Part shown: positions 18,748-27,572 of the stretch, piece after piece
Numbering within the stretch: position 1 is the first letter of the stretch
Layout: every line of letters begins with the position of its first letter
From: Methylobacterium sp. Leaf99
GTDB taxonomy: Bacteria; Pseudomonadota; Alphaproteobacteria; Rhizobiales; Beijerinckiaceae
NCBI RefSeq assembly: GCF_001422375.1
Contig: NZ_LMMU01000001.1
Location: 124,223-188,222, forward strand
DNA length: 64,000 nucleotides
Direction of reading: 5' to 3'
The notes under the pieces: generated by a model
Told to the model about the DNA's origin: nothing
Databases searched by the model: none
Seen by the model: only the letters and a program-made list of their open reading frames with translations
Position numbers and translations under genes: made by a program

Positions 18748-20251
18748 GCTTTCCTCACGAAACGCCAAAGGCCTTGTCGAGCCCGAACAGGAAGGTCCGG
18801 TGAATGGGAGTTTCGTGAGGGGCTCCGATTCGAATCCGGCGGCGGCGCGCTTCGTCAACGGGTCGATCCTGCGCCACGTCGTGGTGATGAGCGCCACGGG
18901 CTCCGTCGGCCTGATGGCGCTGTTCGTCGTCGATCTCCTGTCGCTCCTCTACGTGTCGAAGCTCGGCGACCCCATGCTCACGGCGGCCGTGGGCTTCGCC
19001 ACCATCGTCCAGTTCTTCGCCATCGCCATCAATATCGGCCTGATGATCGCGGCCGGCGCCCTGGTCTCGCGCGCCATCGGGGCGGGCGACGAGGCGGGCG
19101 CCCGGCGTCTCGCCACCTCGGGCACCATCCACGGCATCATCGTGTCGGCCGTCCTCGTCGTGGCGATGCTGCCGTTCCTGCCGGTCTTCCTCACGGCCAT
19201 CGGCGCCGATACCGACACCCTTCCGGTGGCGACGCGCTTCCTCTGGATCACCCTGCCGTCGAACCTCCTCATGGGGCCCGGCATGATGTTCTCCGGACTG
19301 TTGCGCGCCGTCGGCGCGGCGCGCCAGGCCATGCTGGTGACGCTCGCCGGCGCCCTCGTCACCGCCGGCCTCGATCCCCTCCTCATCTTTGGCGCCGGCC
19401 TCGGGGTCGATGGGGCCGCCATCACCACCTGCGTGGCGCGAGGCACCTTCGCCCTCGTCGGCCTGTGGGGCGTGCGGCGCCACCGCATGCTCGCCCGGCC
19501 GCGCGTGGCCGACATCGTCGCGGATGCGCCCATCGTGTTCCGCATCGCCCTGCCGGCGGTGCTCACCAACCTCGCCCCCTCCGTCGCCAGCGCCTTCATC
19601 GCCTACGCCCTGGCGAAGTTCGGCGCCGTCGCCATCGCCGGCAACGTGGTCATCGACCGCCTCACCCCCGTGGCCTTCGGCGGCCTGTTCGCCCTGTCCG
19701 GTTCCATCGGGCCGATCCTCGGCCAGAACTGGGGCGCGGGCCGGTTCGACCGCATGCGCGGGGTCCTGCGTGACGGCGCCCTGGTCACGGGCGCCTACGT
19801 CGTCGTGGTCTGGATCGCCCTCGTCCTCGCCCGCGAGCCGCTGACGCGGCTGTTCGAGCTCCAGGGGGTGGCCGCCGACCTGTTCGGGTTCTTCTGCCTC
19901 GTCAGCGGCGGGGTGTGGTTCTTCACCGGGCTGCTGTTCCTCTCGAACGCCTCGTTCAACAATCTCGGCTTCCCGTTCTACTCGACGGTCTTGAACTGGG
20001 GCCGGGCCACCGTCGGCACCGTGCCGCCGGCCCTGCTCGGCGCGCATCTCTACGGTCCCAAGGGGGTCATCGCCGGGGTCGGCCTCGGCGCGATCCTCTT
20101 CGGCCTCGCCGGCATCGTCCTCGCCCTGCGCACGGTCTCGACCTTGGAGGCCCGTGCCGCCGCCCTCCCGGCACCGGAACCGGAGGCGACGCGGACGACG
20201 ACGGACGCGTCCCTGGCCGCAGGGCCGGCCCAATCCGGCGTCCTCGTCTGA
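18740..20251 (+). CDS. MATE family multidrug/toxin exporter
   Basis: A 503-residue protein with 12 hydrophobic segments in two MatE repeats. Family segments include LLYVSKLGDPMLTAAVGFATIVQFF, NLLMGPGMMFSGLLRAVGAARQAML and ALSGSIGPILGQNWGAGRFDRM. MATE exporters expel cationic drugs or organic compounds in exchange for Na+ or H+. The N-terminal 45 residues are hydrophilic and longer than usual; a later Met is possible, but the start at 18740 overlaps the antiporter stop (ATGCCTGA) in the same way as cdd/punA. Substrate unknown. Confidence 0.9.
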   Translation: MPELSSRNAKGLVEPEQEGPVNGSFVRGSDSNPAAARFVNGSILRHVVVMSATGSVGLMALFVVDLLSLLYVSKLGDPMLTAAVGFATIVQFFAIAINIGLMIAAGALVSRAIGAGDEAGARRLATSGTIHGIIVSAVLVVAMLPFLPVFLTAIGADTDTLPVATRFLWITLPSNLLMGPGMMFSGLLRAVGAARQAMLVTLAGALVTAGLDPLLIFGAGLGVDGAAITTCVARGTFALVGLWGVRRHRMLARPRVADIVADAPIVFRIALPAVLTNLAPSVASAFIAYALAKFGAVAIAGNVVIDRLTPVAFGGLFALSGSIGPILGQNWGAGRFDRMRGVLRDGALVTGAYVVVVWIALVLAREPLTRLFELQGVAADLFGFFCLVSGGVWFFTGLLFLSNASFNNLGFPFYSTVLNWGRATVGTVPPALLGAHLYGPKGVIAGVGLGAILFGLAGIVLALRTVSTLEARAAALPAPEPEATRTTTDASLAAGPAQSGVLV

Positions 20252-20378
20252 ACTCCGGCCCCCCTGTGGAAAAACCCGCGCCGCGCCGTCACGTCCTGGA
20301 AACAAAACCCTTCGGCCCACGTTCAGACTGCAATCTCCGAGAGACCGGAGCCGGCTTTTCCTTCCCGAGGGTTTGACC

Positions 20379-20555
20379 ATGATCGCCGACCAGATCTCCG
20401 CCAAGTCCGCCCAGAAGACCCACCTCGACGTCTACGACACCCACGCCCGCTCGAGCATGGCCGCCCGTCTCGGCGTGTCCGAGGACCGTCTGCGCAAGGC
20501 GGTGCACATCGTCGGTTCGCGCATCTCGACCCTCACGAGCTACTTCCACAAGTAG
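20379..20555 (+). CDS. DUF3606 domain-containing small protein
   Basis: A 58-residue protein whose second half matches DUF3606: AARLGVSEDRLRKAVHIVGSRISTLTSYFHK, preceded by a polar N-terminus. These small helical proteins are common in alphaproteobacteria and have no known function; the helix-turn-helix-like SEDRLRKAV segment has prompted suggestions of DNA binding, unproven. The upstream CCCGAGGGTTTGACC gives a ribosome site, and a strong intrinsic terminator follows 20 bp after the stop, so it is probably a monocistronic and well-expressed gene. Confidence 0.8.
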   Translation: MIADQISAKSAQKTHLDVYDTHARSSMAARLGVSEDRLRKAVHIVGSRISTLTSYFHK

Positions 20556-20575
20556 GCCGTCGCGCACGGGATCGA

Positions 20576-20602
20576 GGGGACGCCGGCGACGGCGTCCCCT
20601 TT
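20576..20602 (+). terminator. Rho-independent terminator after the DUF3606 gene
   Basis: A perfect 10-bp stem (GGGGACGCCG / CGGCGTCCCC) with GCGA loop is followed by TTT, 20 bp beyond the stop codon. Confidence 0.85.
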
Positions 20603-20674
20603 GTCGTGAGTGGTGCTTCGCCCTCCCCTGCCCTAGGTCGATCCGGTACCGCCCATCCGCGCATCCGGACCGCC

Positions 20675-21418
20675 ATGACCGCTCCCATCACCGCCGCCAT
20701 CCTCGTCATCGGCGACGAGATTCTGTCCGGCCGGACCAAGGACAGGAACATCGGCACCATCGCCGATTACTGCACGGCCGTCGGGATCGACCTGCGCGAG
20801 GTTCGAATCGTCCCCGACGAGCAGGATCGGATCGTCGCGGCCGTCAACGCCCTTCGTACCGGCCACACCTACCTCTTCACCACCGGCGGCATCGGTCCGA
20901 CCCACGACGACATCACCGCCGACAGTGTGGCCGCCGCCTTCGGGGTGTCCATTGACGTCGATCCGCGCGCCAAGGCGATGCTGCTGGAGCGGCACAAGCC
21001 GGAGGATCTCAACGAAGCGCGCCTGCGCATGGCCCGCATTCCCGCCGGCGCGGATCTCATCGCCAACCCGGTCTCGAAGGCGCCGGGCTTCCGCCTCGGC
21101 AACGTCTTCGTCATGGCCGGCGTCCCGACGATCATGCAGGCGATGCTCGACGCCATCGGTCCGACCCTCGAGACGGGCGTTCGCGTTGTCTCCCACACCA
21201 TCGAGGCCGGGAACCTCCCCGAGGGGACCTATGCGGGCGATCTCTCGGAGCTGGCCAAGACCCATCCGGGCGTGTCCATCGGCTCCTATCCGTCGATGAC
21301 CCAGACGGGTTTCGCCAACCGAATCGTCGTGCGGGGCAAGGATGCGCAGGCCCTCGACGCGGCGCGGGTCGACGTCGAAGCCCTGGTGAGACGCCTCCGC
21401 GACGGCGCGACCGCTTAG
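20675..21418 (+). CDS. CinA-type competence/damage-inducible protein A (MoaB/Mog-like domain)
   Basis: A 247-residue protein with the molybdopterin-binding-like fold: AAILVIGDEILSGRTKDRN at the start, then TYLFTTGGIGPTHDDITADSVAAAFG and NVFVMAGVPTIMQAMLDAI. This matches the N-terminal domain of CinA without the C-terminal nicotinamide-nucleotide amidase domain. Stand-alone proteins of this kind may act as ADP-ribose pyrophosphatases, but that is not shown for this one. Start at 20675 matches the family. Its TAG stop overlaps by two bases the TAA stop of the convergent small gene. Confidence 0.88.
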   Translation: MTAPITAAILVIGDEILSGRTKDRNIGTIADYCTAVGIDLREVRIVPDEQDRIVAAVNALRTGHTYLFTTGGIGPTHDDITADSVAAAFGVSIDVDPRAKAMLLERHKPEDLNEARLRMARIPAGADLIANPVSKAPGFRLGNVFVMAGVPTIMQAMLDAIGPTLETGVRVVSHTIEAGNLPEGTYAGDLSELAKTHPGVSIGSYPSMTQTGFANRIVVRGKDAQALDAARVDVEALVRRLRDGATA

Positions 21419-21594
21419 GCGCGCAGGGCCGGCTTGGCCTTCACGGCCGTCGCCAGGGCCTTGAGATGGCGATTGAGGGCGGCGATCTCGTTGAGGGCGA
21501 TGGTCTTGTGGCCGTCCTTGACCGCGCGCTCGATGTCGCTGACTTGCTCGGTCACGATACGCTTCAGTTCGGCGGCGAGTTTGTCCCGTGTCAT
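21415..21594 (-). CDS. Small charged helical protein of unknown function
   Basis: A 59-residue protein (MTRDKLAAELKRIVTEQVSDIERAVKDGHKTIAL...). It appears entirely alpha-helical, with heptad-like spacing, and ends KAKPALRA. No family is recognised; the pattern recalls small conserved alphaproteobacterial proteins next to CinA. The start at 21594 is followed by a good helical sequence, and CGGAG-like sequence lies weakly upstream. It converges on the CinA gene with overlapping stop codons. Confidence 0.6.
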   Translation of the reverse strand: MTRDKLAAELKRIVTEQVSDIERAVKDGHKTIALNEIAALNRHLKALATAVKAKPALRA

Positions 21595-21841
21595 CGTCGC
21601 TCCTGTCACGCTCCGGGTGTCCGCCTCCTGATAGCGCGGCGTGCTTAACCGGGCGTTGTCGCGGTGCGATAGGCCGGTCCCGTCGATAGCGGTTTCGTGA
21701 TCGGGGAAACAGGCTTGAGCAGCGATTCCGAGGGTCCGACCGCATTCCAACCGTAGGTGTTGCGCTGCGGGCATAGCGTGACCGTCTACCCCCACATTAA
21801 GCTCGGCGCAGCCTTCAGCCCTTCGTCGAGAACCCAATCCC

Positions 21842-22726
21842 ATGTTCGCCAAGCTCCTCCTGGCCGGCACCGCTGCAATCCTCGCCGTGTCGAGCGCTTC
21901 CGCCGCCGACCTGCCGCGTCGCGCTGCGCCGCCGCCCGTCTTCACCGCCGTGCCGGTGTTCACCTGGACGGGCTTCTACCTCGGCACGCACAGCTCCTAC
22001 GCCTTCAGCGACCGTCAGACGATCCGCACCACCGGCAACAACAATGGCCTCGGTGGCATCACCAACACCCAGCTCAACGTTGCCCAGGGCCGTCGCGCCG
22101 GCAACTTCCGCTCCGAGCAGGACGGCATCGGCAACGTCGGTGGCGGCATCGGTTACAACTACCAGTTCACCCCGGGCTCGGGCTTGGTCGTCGGCGCCGC
22201 CACTGAGGTGACCTGGACCGACATCAGCAAGAGCTATTCCTACTTCGGCCCGGTCATCCCCGGCGTGAACGTCGCCGCCGATCCGAGCAACCTGCGCCAA
22301 CGCCTCGACTACCTCGGCACCGTCACGGGCCGCCTCGGCTACGCCTTCGACCGGTTCCTCGTCTACGGGACCGGCGGCTTCGCCTACGGCAACGTCAACT
22401 ACAGCGCCGGCTTCCTGAACCCGGCCGGCACCCTGGCCTATGCCGGCAAGTTCAACGGCATGGAGACGGGCTACGTCTACGGCGGCGGCATCGAGTACGC
22501 GATCCCCACGGACAGCTTCCTCAACCGCTTCAACTTCCTCGGCGGTCTCCTCGGCGCCAGCGCCGTGACCCTGAAGGCCGAGTACCTGCGCTACGACCTC
22601 GGCAGCCGCAACATCACGGTGAACACCACCGGCCTCACCGCCGCCACCGGCTCGTACACCTCGCGCTTCAACACCGAAGGCAGCATCGTCAAGGCCGGCT
22701 TCAACTACAAGTTCGGCGGCCTCTGA
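21842..22726 (+). CDS. Outer-membrane beta-barrel protein (Omp25/RopB-like)
   Basis: A 294-residue protein with a signal peptide (MFAKLLLAGTAAILAVSSASA/A), a short Pro-rich stretch (DLPRRAAPPPVFT), and then a barrel. The barrel starts FTWTGFYLGTHSSYAFSD and ends with the typical Phe/Leu-rich last strand AGFNYKFGGL. Middle strands include NVGGGIGYNYQFTPGSGLVVGAATEVTW and TGRLGYAFDRFLVYGTGGFAYGNVNY. Surface or porin-like role in the outer membrane. A strong bidirectional terminator follows. It shares fold type but little direct identity with the partial barrel at the left edge. Confidence 0.9.
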   Translation: MFAKLLLAGTAAILAVSSASAADLPRRAAPPPVFTAVPVFTWTGFYLGTHSSYAFSDRQTIRTTGNNNGLGGITNTQLNVAQGRRAGNFRSEQDGIGNVGGGIGYNYQFTPGSGLVVGAATEVTWTDISKSYSYFGPVIPGVNVAADPSNLRQRLDYLGTVTGRLGYAFDRFLVYGTGGFAYGNVNYSAGFLNPAGTLAYAGKFNGMETGYVYGGGIEYAIPTDSFLNRFNFLGGLLGASAVTLKAEYLRYDLGSRNITVNTTGLTAATGSYTSRFNTEGSIVKAGFNYKFGGL

Positions 22727-22771
22727 GCCCCATTGTTCGGCGGTCCTTCCGGACCGCCGAACTCGACGCAA

Positions 22772-22805
22772 AAGAAAGCCCCGCTCTCACGAGCGGGGCT
22801 TTCTT
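22772..22805. terminator. Bidirectional terminator between the barrel gene and the GlcG gene
   Basis: A perfect 15-bp stem (AAGAAAGCCCCGCTC / GAGCGGGGCTTTCTT) with TCAC loop has A-rich and T-rich flanks on both strands. It serves the plus-strand barrel gene and the minus-strand GlcG-family gene. A smaller GC hairpin precedes it at about 22741-22758. Confidence 0.92.
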
Positions 22806-22834
22806 GCTTTCAGGGACCGAATGGGACGGGACGG

Positions 22835-23269
22835 TCAGGTCCGCCAGGGGTGGGCCGGCAGCTCCGTCGCCCCGATGGTGCTGGCACCCGCGAGCGCCAC
22901 GGCGTGATCGTTCTCGACCGTCGAGCCGCTGACGCCGATGGCGCCGGACATCTCGCCGTCCTTGTCGACGATGGGGATGCCACCCGGGAAGGTGATCAAC
23001 CCGTCGTTGGAATGCTCGATGCCGTAGAGCGGGCCGCCCGGCTGCGACAGCGCACCGATCTGCCCGGTCGTCATGCCGAAGAATACCGAGGTCTTGGCCT
23101 TCTTCTGCGCGATGTCGATGGAGCCGACCCAGGCCCCGTCCATCCGGTAGAACGCCTTGAGGTTTCCGCCGGAATCGACGACGGCGATGCACATCTGGGT
23201 GTCGAGTTCGACGGCCTTGGCGCGGGCCGCCTCGATGGCCTTGTGGGCGTCTTCGATGGTCACGTGCAT
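22835..23269 (-). CDS. GlcG/HbpS family heme-binding-like protein
   Basis: A 144-residue DUF336 protein. Signature: [40 protein letters not shown], then [34 protein letters not shown]. Members of this family include GlcG, found in glycolate oxidase operons, and HbpS, a heme-binding sensor protein. Here it lies directly downstream of malyl-CoA lyase in the same direction but behind a terminator, so it may be separately transcribed. The link with glyoxylate/glycolate chemistry is suggestive only. It has no signal peptide in this frame. Confidence 0.85.
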   Translation of the reverse strand: MHVTIEDAHKAIEAARAKAVELDTQMCIAVVDSGGNLKAFYRMDGAWVGSIDIAQKKAKTSVFFGMTTGQIGALSQPGGPLYGIEHSNDGLITFPGGIPIVDKDGEMSGAIGVSGSTVENDHAVALAGASTIGATELPAHPWRT

Positions 23270-23373
23270 GGTGGTTTCTCTCCGTTCTCGTCGTTCGTGA
23301 CGCGGAGCCGCGTCGGCGATGCGTCCGCGGGCGCCGCCGGCGAATGCTGCGGCATTCCGTGCCGGATGGCAAA

Positions 23374-23397
23374 ACGGCCGCCCCTCCGGGCGGCCGT
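23374..23397 (-). terminator. Terminator of the mtkA-mtkB-ppc-mclA unit
   Basis: A perfect 10-bp GC stem (ACGGCCGCCC / GGGCGGCCGT) with a 4-nt loop lies 33 bp downstream of the mclA stop and is followed on the minus strand by TTTT partly within the stem end. It is the probable end of the serine-cycle transcript. Confidence 0.85.
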
Positions 23398-23429
23398 CCT
23401 GTCTCTCGACTTTCGCGAGCCGAATGGGA

Positions 23430-24404
23430 TCAGTTCGACGCCATCGCGTTGGCCTTCTCGATCAGCGCCTCGGCCATGCGGATCGAGGCGATGTCGATGA
23501 GGCGACCGTCGAGGGAGACGGCGCCGCGGCCGGCCTTGGCGGCCTCTTCCATGGCGACGAGGATGCGGCGCGCCTTGGTGACTTCGGCCTCGGACGGGGT
23601 GAAGACGTCGTTGGCGAGGTCGATCTGGCTCGGGTGGATCGCCCACTTGCCCTCGAAGCCGAGGGCCGCGCAGCGCTTGGCCGCCGAGACGTAGCCATCG
23701 GGATCGGAGAAGTCGCCGAACGGGCCGTCGATGGGGCGCAGGCCGTAGGCGCGGCAGGCGACGAGCATGCGGTTCTGGGCGAACAGCCACGGGTCCTGCC
23801 AATGGGTCTGGCGGTTTCCGGCCTCGTCCTTGTCGGTGAGCACGGAGAAGTCGGGGTTCACGCCGCCGATCACCTGGGCGCGGGCGCGGGTCGAGGCGGC
23901 GTAGTCGGCGACACCGAACGACATGGCCTCCAGGCGCGGCGAGGACTGGGCGATGGCCTCGACGTTGGCCATGCCGAGGGCCGTCTCGATGAGCACCTCG
24001 AAGCCGATCTTTTTCTCGCGCTTCTTGGCCTGCTCGATCTGCGTGGTGAGCACGTCGATGGCGTAGACGTCGGCGGCGACGCCGACCTTGGGGATGAGGA
24101 TCATGTCGAGGCGCGGACAGGCCTCCACGATGTCGACCACGTCGCGGTACATGTAGTGGGTGTCGAGACCGTTGATGCGGATCATCATGGTCTTGGTGCC
24201 CCAGTCGATCTCATTGAGCGCCTGGATGATGTTCTTGCGGGCCTGCTCCTTGTCGTCGGGCGCCACGGCGTCCTCGAGGTCGAGGAAGATCACGTCGGCC
24301 TTCGAGGATGCCGACTTCTCCATGAAGGTCGGGTTGGAGCCGGGAACGGCGAGTTCCGAGCGGTGGAGGCGCGGCGTCGCCTGCTGGATCAGGGTGAAGC
24401 TCAT
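23430..24404 (-). CDS. mclA: Malyl-CoA lyase (serine cycle)
   Basis: A 324-residue citrate-lyase-beta family enzyme that splits malyl-CoA into glyoxylate and acetyl-CoA, closing the serine cycle. Seen: [18 protein letters not shown], the acidic metal/CoA region [73 protein letters not shown] and the C-terminal [18 protein letters not shown]. Length equals that of the M. extorquens enzyme. The start [12 protein letters not shown] was chosen on that basis; a longer frame merely runs through the ppc 3' end. It is the last gene of the mtkA-mtkB-ppc-mclA run, 134 bp after ppc. Confidence 0.96.
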   Translation of the reverse strand: MSFTLIQQATPRLHRSELAVPGSNPTFMEKSASSKADVIFLDLEDAVAPDDKEQARKNIIQALNEIDWGTKTMMIRINGLDTHYMYRDVVDIVEACPRLDMILIPKVGVAADVYAIDVLTTQIEQAKKREKKIGFEVLIETALGMANVEAIAQSSPRLEAMSFGVADYAASTRARAQVIGGVNPDFSVLTDKDEAGNRQTHWQDPWLFAQNRMLVACRAYGLRPIDGPFGDFSDPDGYVSAAKRCAALGFEGKWAIHPSQIDLANDVFTPSEAEVTKARRILVAMEEAAKAGRGAVSLDGRLIDIASIRMAEALIEKANAMASN

Positions 24405-24538
24405 GGGTGTTTCCTTCCTGTGGGGTTGGTGTTCTGGCCGATGATGCAACGCTCGGACGCGGGGCACCAGACGGAGGGGTGTGCGCTCGCGCGCGGTCCG
24501 AGGGCCGTGGCCGGCCTCCGGGATCCTGATGAAATCTC

Positions 24539-27298
24539 TCAGCCCGTTGCGCCGAAGCCGACGGCGATGCAGTTGATGGACAGCAGCAGGGCGGATTTGA
24601 CCGCCTCGCGCTTGTCCTCGTCCTCCTCCGCGCGGAAGCGGCGCAGCAGTTCCACCTGCTCGCGGCTGACCTGATTGATGGTCGGCAGGCGCCCGTTGAG
24701 GCGGTCGCGGAACAGGGGGAAGCGCGCGGCGAGTTCGGAATCGCCGCTGACCCGCAGACACATCTCCCGGGTCAGGGCGTACTCGGCCTCGATCAGCGGG
24801 AAGATGCTGTTGCGCGCGCCCTCGTCGTGGACGAGGCCGGCGTAGTCGCGGGCGATCTCGAGATCGACCATGAGCAGGGTCTTCTCGACCTCGTCGAGAA
24901 TCAGGCGGAAGGCCTTCGATTCGGCGAAGAGCCGCTTCAGCTGCGCCTCGCCCTGCGCCCCGCGGACGTCGAGGAAGCTTTTCAGCCCCGAGCCGACGCC
25001 GTACCAGCCGGTGATGACGTGGCGGTTCTGCGACCAGGCGAACACCCACGGGATCGCCCGCAGGTCGGACAGCGAGCGTGCGCCGAAGCGCCGGGCCGGG
25101 CGCGAACCGATGTTGAGGAGCGCGATCTCGTCCAGGGGGCTGGCCGCGCCGAAATAGGTGACCAAGTCTTGATGCTGGATCAGGTTGACGTAGGCCGCGC
25201 GCGAGGCCCCGGACAGGGCCTCCAGGCAATCGTCGAACTCGTTGCGGGGAATCTTGGCGGCTTCCCGCTCCGACTTCAGGGCATGCTCGAACACCGAGGA
25301 GGCGAGCAATTCCATCTGATAGGCGGCGGTGCCCCGGTTGGCGTACTTAAACGAGACGACCTCGCCCTGCTCCGTGGTGCGGTAACGCCCGTTGATCGAG
25401 CCCGGCGGCTGCGCCGCGATGGCCCGCGCCGTGGGCGCCCCGCCCCGGCTGACGGAGCCGCCGCGCCCGTGGAAGAACGCGATGGGCACGCCCGAGGCGT
25501 TGCCGAGGTCGGTCAGCTTGCCCTGCGCCTTGTAGAGCTCCCAGTTCGAGGCGACGAAGCCGCCGTCCTTGTTCGAATCCGAGTAGCCGATCATCACCTC
25601 CTGCACGCCGCCCTGCCACCGGGTGGACCGGCGCACCACGGGGATGGAGAACAGCTCCTTCATGATGGCCGGCGCCGCGCGCAGGTCGTCGATGGTCTCG
25701 AACAGGGGCACGATGGGTAGGCAGCAGATCTCGGTGCCGGTGGCGTCGAGGAAGTTGCCGGCCTCCTTGGCCAGCAGGTAGGCGCCGAGGATGTCCTGCA
25801 CCGAGCGGGTCATCGACAGGACGAACGAGCCGAAGGCCTCGCGGTCGAGCTGCTCGCGCATCTCGCCCACCAGGGCGAAGGTCTCCAGGGTCTCCCGGGC
25901 ATCGTCGGGCAGGTTCTCGAACGAGCGCTCGCCCTTGCGGGGTTTCGCGAGTTCGTCCAGCAGCCACTTCTTCCACTCGGGCGAATCAAGGTCGGGCGGC
26001 GTCTTGTTCTGGCCGTTGGCCTCGGCCCAGAGGGCGTGCAGCGTCTTGGTCGTGCGCGTGGTGTTCTCACGCAGATCGAGGCGGACGGTGGAGAAGCGGA
26101 AGATCTCGACCATGCGGCGGACGGGGCGCACGAGGTCGGTGGCGAGCGACGGACATTTCGCGTCGGCCAGCCCCTGCTCCAGGGTGCGCAGATCGTTGAT
26201 CAGATTGTCGGCGCTCGGATAATCCGGGCCGGTGGAGCGCTGGCCCTCGTTGCGCCGGATGGTGGCCTCGAGCTTGCGCAGGATGCAGGTGAGGAACTGG
26301 CGGTAGGCCTCGCCGGGATTGCGGCTGGCGATGGCGCGGCCGTCGCCGCTCTCGGCCAGGAGCTGCGCGAGTTCGGCCTTGAACGTCGCCGGCACCGGCA
26401 GGGAGCGCTCGGTGAGCGACAGGGTGCGGCCGAGGGCGGTGACGCCTTCGCGATAGCGCCGGAGGGACGCCAGCGCGTTGCGCTGCAGGGTGGCGCGGGT
26501 GACCGACGAGGTCACGTAGGGGTTGCCGTCCCGGTCTCCGCCGATCCACGAGCCGAACTGGAAGAACGGCGGCACCTCGAACTTCTCGTCGGGGTAGTAC
26601 TGGGCGAGGCTTTCCTCGAGGGAATACAGCACCTCGGGCAGCATTTCGAACAGGGTCTCGTCGAAGAAGTGCAGGCCCCAGGCGACCTCGCGCTCGACGG
26701 TGGCCTTCTCCAGATGGAGCTCGCCCGTCATCCACACGAGTTCGATCTGGTCGCGCAGCTCGTTCATCAGGCCGTTGCGCTCGCGCTCGGTCCAGCGCGG
26801 CAGCTCCAGCTCGCGCAGCACGAGGTAGATGCGGCGGAATTTTTCCAGCACGGTGACGCGCTTGCCCTCGGTGGGGTGCGCCGTGATGGTCGGCCGGATG
26901 CGCAGATCCTTCAGCAGCGCGTGGATCTCCGGCGCCTTGATGCCGCTCTGGGCGGCCTCGGCCAGGACGGCGCTGAAGCTGCCGCTCAGGGCCTCGCGGC
27001 CCTTGGTGCGCTCCACCTGCCGGCGCCGGCGCATGGCGGCGTTCTGCTCGGCGATGGAGAGCAGCTGGAACCAGATGCCCTGCACCTGAAGGGCACGGGC
27101 AAGGAGCTCGGGCGAGAATGCCGAGATGTTGGCGCGGCCATGCAGCACCTCTTCCAACTCGGGCTCGTGCCGGCGCGCCACCTCGACGAGGGCGCGGAAC
27201 AGGATGTCGAGGGCTTCCTTCGACGACGTGCCGGTGATGACCGGCGGCGCGAAGGTATGGTCGATGGCTGCGACCGGAGCGTGAAGGGTATCCGTCAT
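24539..27298 (-). CDS. ppc: Phosphoenolpyruvate carboxylase
   Basis: A 919-residue bacterial-type PEPC that adds bicarbonate to PEP to give oxaloacetate, the CO2-fixing step of the serine cycle. Signature 1 with the catalytic His is in RIRPTITAHPTEGKRVTV; signature 2 is VMIGYSDSNKDGGFVASNWELYKAQ; FHGRGGSVSRGGAPT carries the PEP-binding loop; the C-terminal ...NCIAVGFGATG is close to the family's usual xxNTG end. Position inside the cluster argues for the methylotrophic, assimilatory role. The start at MTDTLHAPVAA follows the GAGGTGG ribosome site. mtkB lies 274 bp upstream behind a repeat element. Confidence 0.95.
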   Translation of the reverse strand: MTDTLHAPVAAIDHTFAPPVITGTSSKEALDILFRALVEVARRHEPELEEVLHGRANISAFSPELLARALQVQGIWFQLLSIAEQNAAMRRRRQVERTKGREALSGSFSAVLAEAAQSGIKAPEIHALLKDLRIRPTITAHPTEGKRVTVLEKFRRIYLVLRELELPRWTERERNGLMNELRDQIELVWMTGELHLEKATVEREVAWGLHFFDETLFEMLPEVLYSLEESLAQYYPDEKFEVPPFFQFGSWIGGDRDGNPYVTSSVTRATLQRNALASLRRYREGVTALGRTLSLTERSLPVPATFKAELAQLLAESGDGRAIASRNPGEAYRQFLTCILRKLEATIRRNEGQRSTGPDYPSADNLINDLRTLEQGLADAKCPSLATDLVRPVRRMVEIFRFSTVRLDLRENTTRTTKTLHALWAEANGQNKTPPDLDSPEWKKWLLDELAKPRKGERSFENLPDDARETLETFALVGEMREQLDREAFGSFVLSMTRSVQDILGAYLLAKEAGNFLDATGTEICCLPIVPLFETIDDLRAAPAIMKELFSIPVVRRSTRWQGGVQEVMIGYSDSNKDGGFVASNWELYKAQGKLTDLGNASGVPIAFFHGRGGSVSRGGAPTARAIAAQPPGSINGRYRTTEQGEVVSFKYANRGTAAYQMELLASSVFEHALKSEREAAKIPRNEFDDCLEALSGASRAAYVNLIQHQDLVTYFGAASPLDEIALLNIGSRPARRFGARSLSDLRAIPWVFAWSQNRHVITGWYGVGSGLKSFLDVRGAQGEAQLKRLFAESKAFRLILDEVEKTLLMVDLEIARDYAGLVHDEGARNSIFPLIEAEYALTREMCLRVSGDSELAARFPLFRDRLNGRLPTINQVSREQVELLRRFRAEEDEDKREAVKSALLLSINCIAVGFGATG

Positions 27299-27441
27299 GG
27301 ACAAGGCCACCTCGAAAGGAATTTGTGCCGATCGACCGCGACGGAGGCGGTCAACGGGAGGGCGGCCGCCCCGGTAGCATGGGACCGCCGCCGGAACGAT
27401 CAAGGGTCGGATTTTCTCGGGCATGACCGCCGGCGCGGGTT

Positions 27442-27563
27442 CCTTCTCCCCTCTGCGGGAGAAGGTGGCCCGCGAAGCGGGTCGGATGAGGGGCTGCGCC
27501 CGGTCCGGAGAGGTCCACCCCCCACCCACTGCGTGGGCACCCTCCCCCGCAGAGTGGGGAGGG
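27442..27563. repeat. REP-like palindromic intergenic element in the mtkB-ppc gap
   Basis: Three compact inverted repeats occur in a row: CCTTCTCCC/GGGAGAAGG (27442-27465), CCCGC/GCGGG (27469-27481) and CCCTCCCC/GGGGAGGG (27540-27563), with GGTCGGATGAGGGG between. The hairpin-plus-GGATGAGGG pattern is a familiar repeated intergenic type in Methylobacterium and other Rhizobiales genomes. It sits inside a probable operon, between mtkB (stop 27573) and ppc (start 27298), and could affect mRNA processing or the mtkB/ppc expression ratio. Confidence 0.7.
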
Positions 27564-27572
27564 TTCATGCAC

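Noticed and set aside
18821-18850. A tRNA-T-loop-like string (GATTCGAATCC)
   Set aside because: It lies inside the MATE coding region, and no acceptor or anticodon stem can be drawn around it.
16216-18897. A very long minus-strand open frame (nearly 900 codons) across the DUF1127 and Kef genes
   Set aside because: It is Gly/Ala/Asp/His-rich without conserved segments and lies opposite a clear antiporter with conserved motifs. In GC-rich DNA the antisense frame of a real gene is often open.
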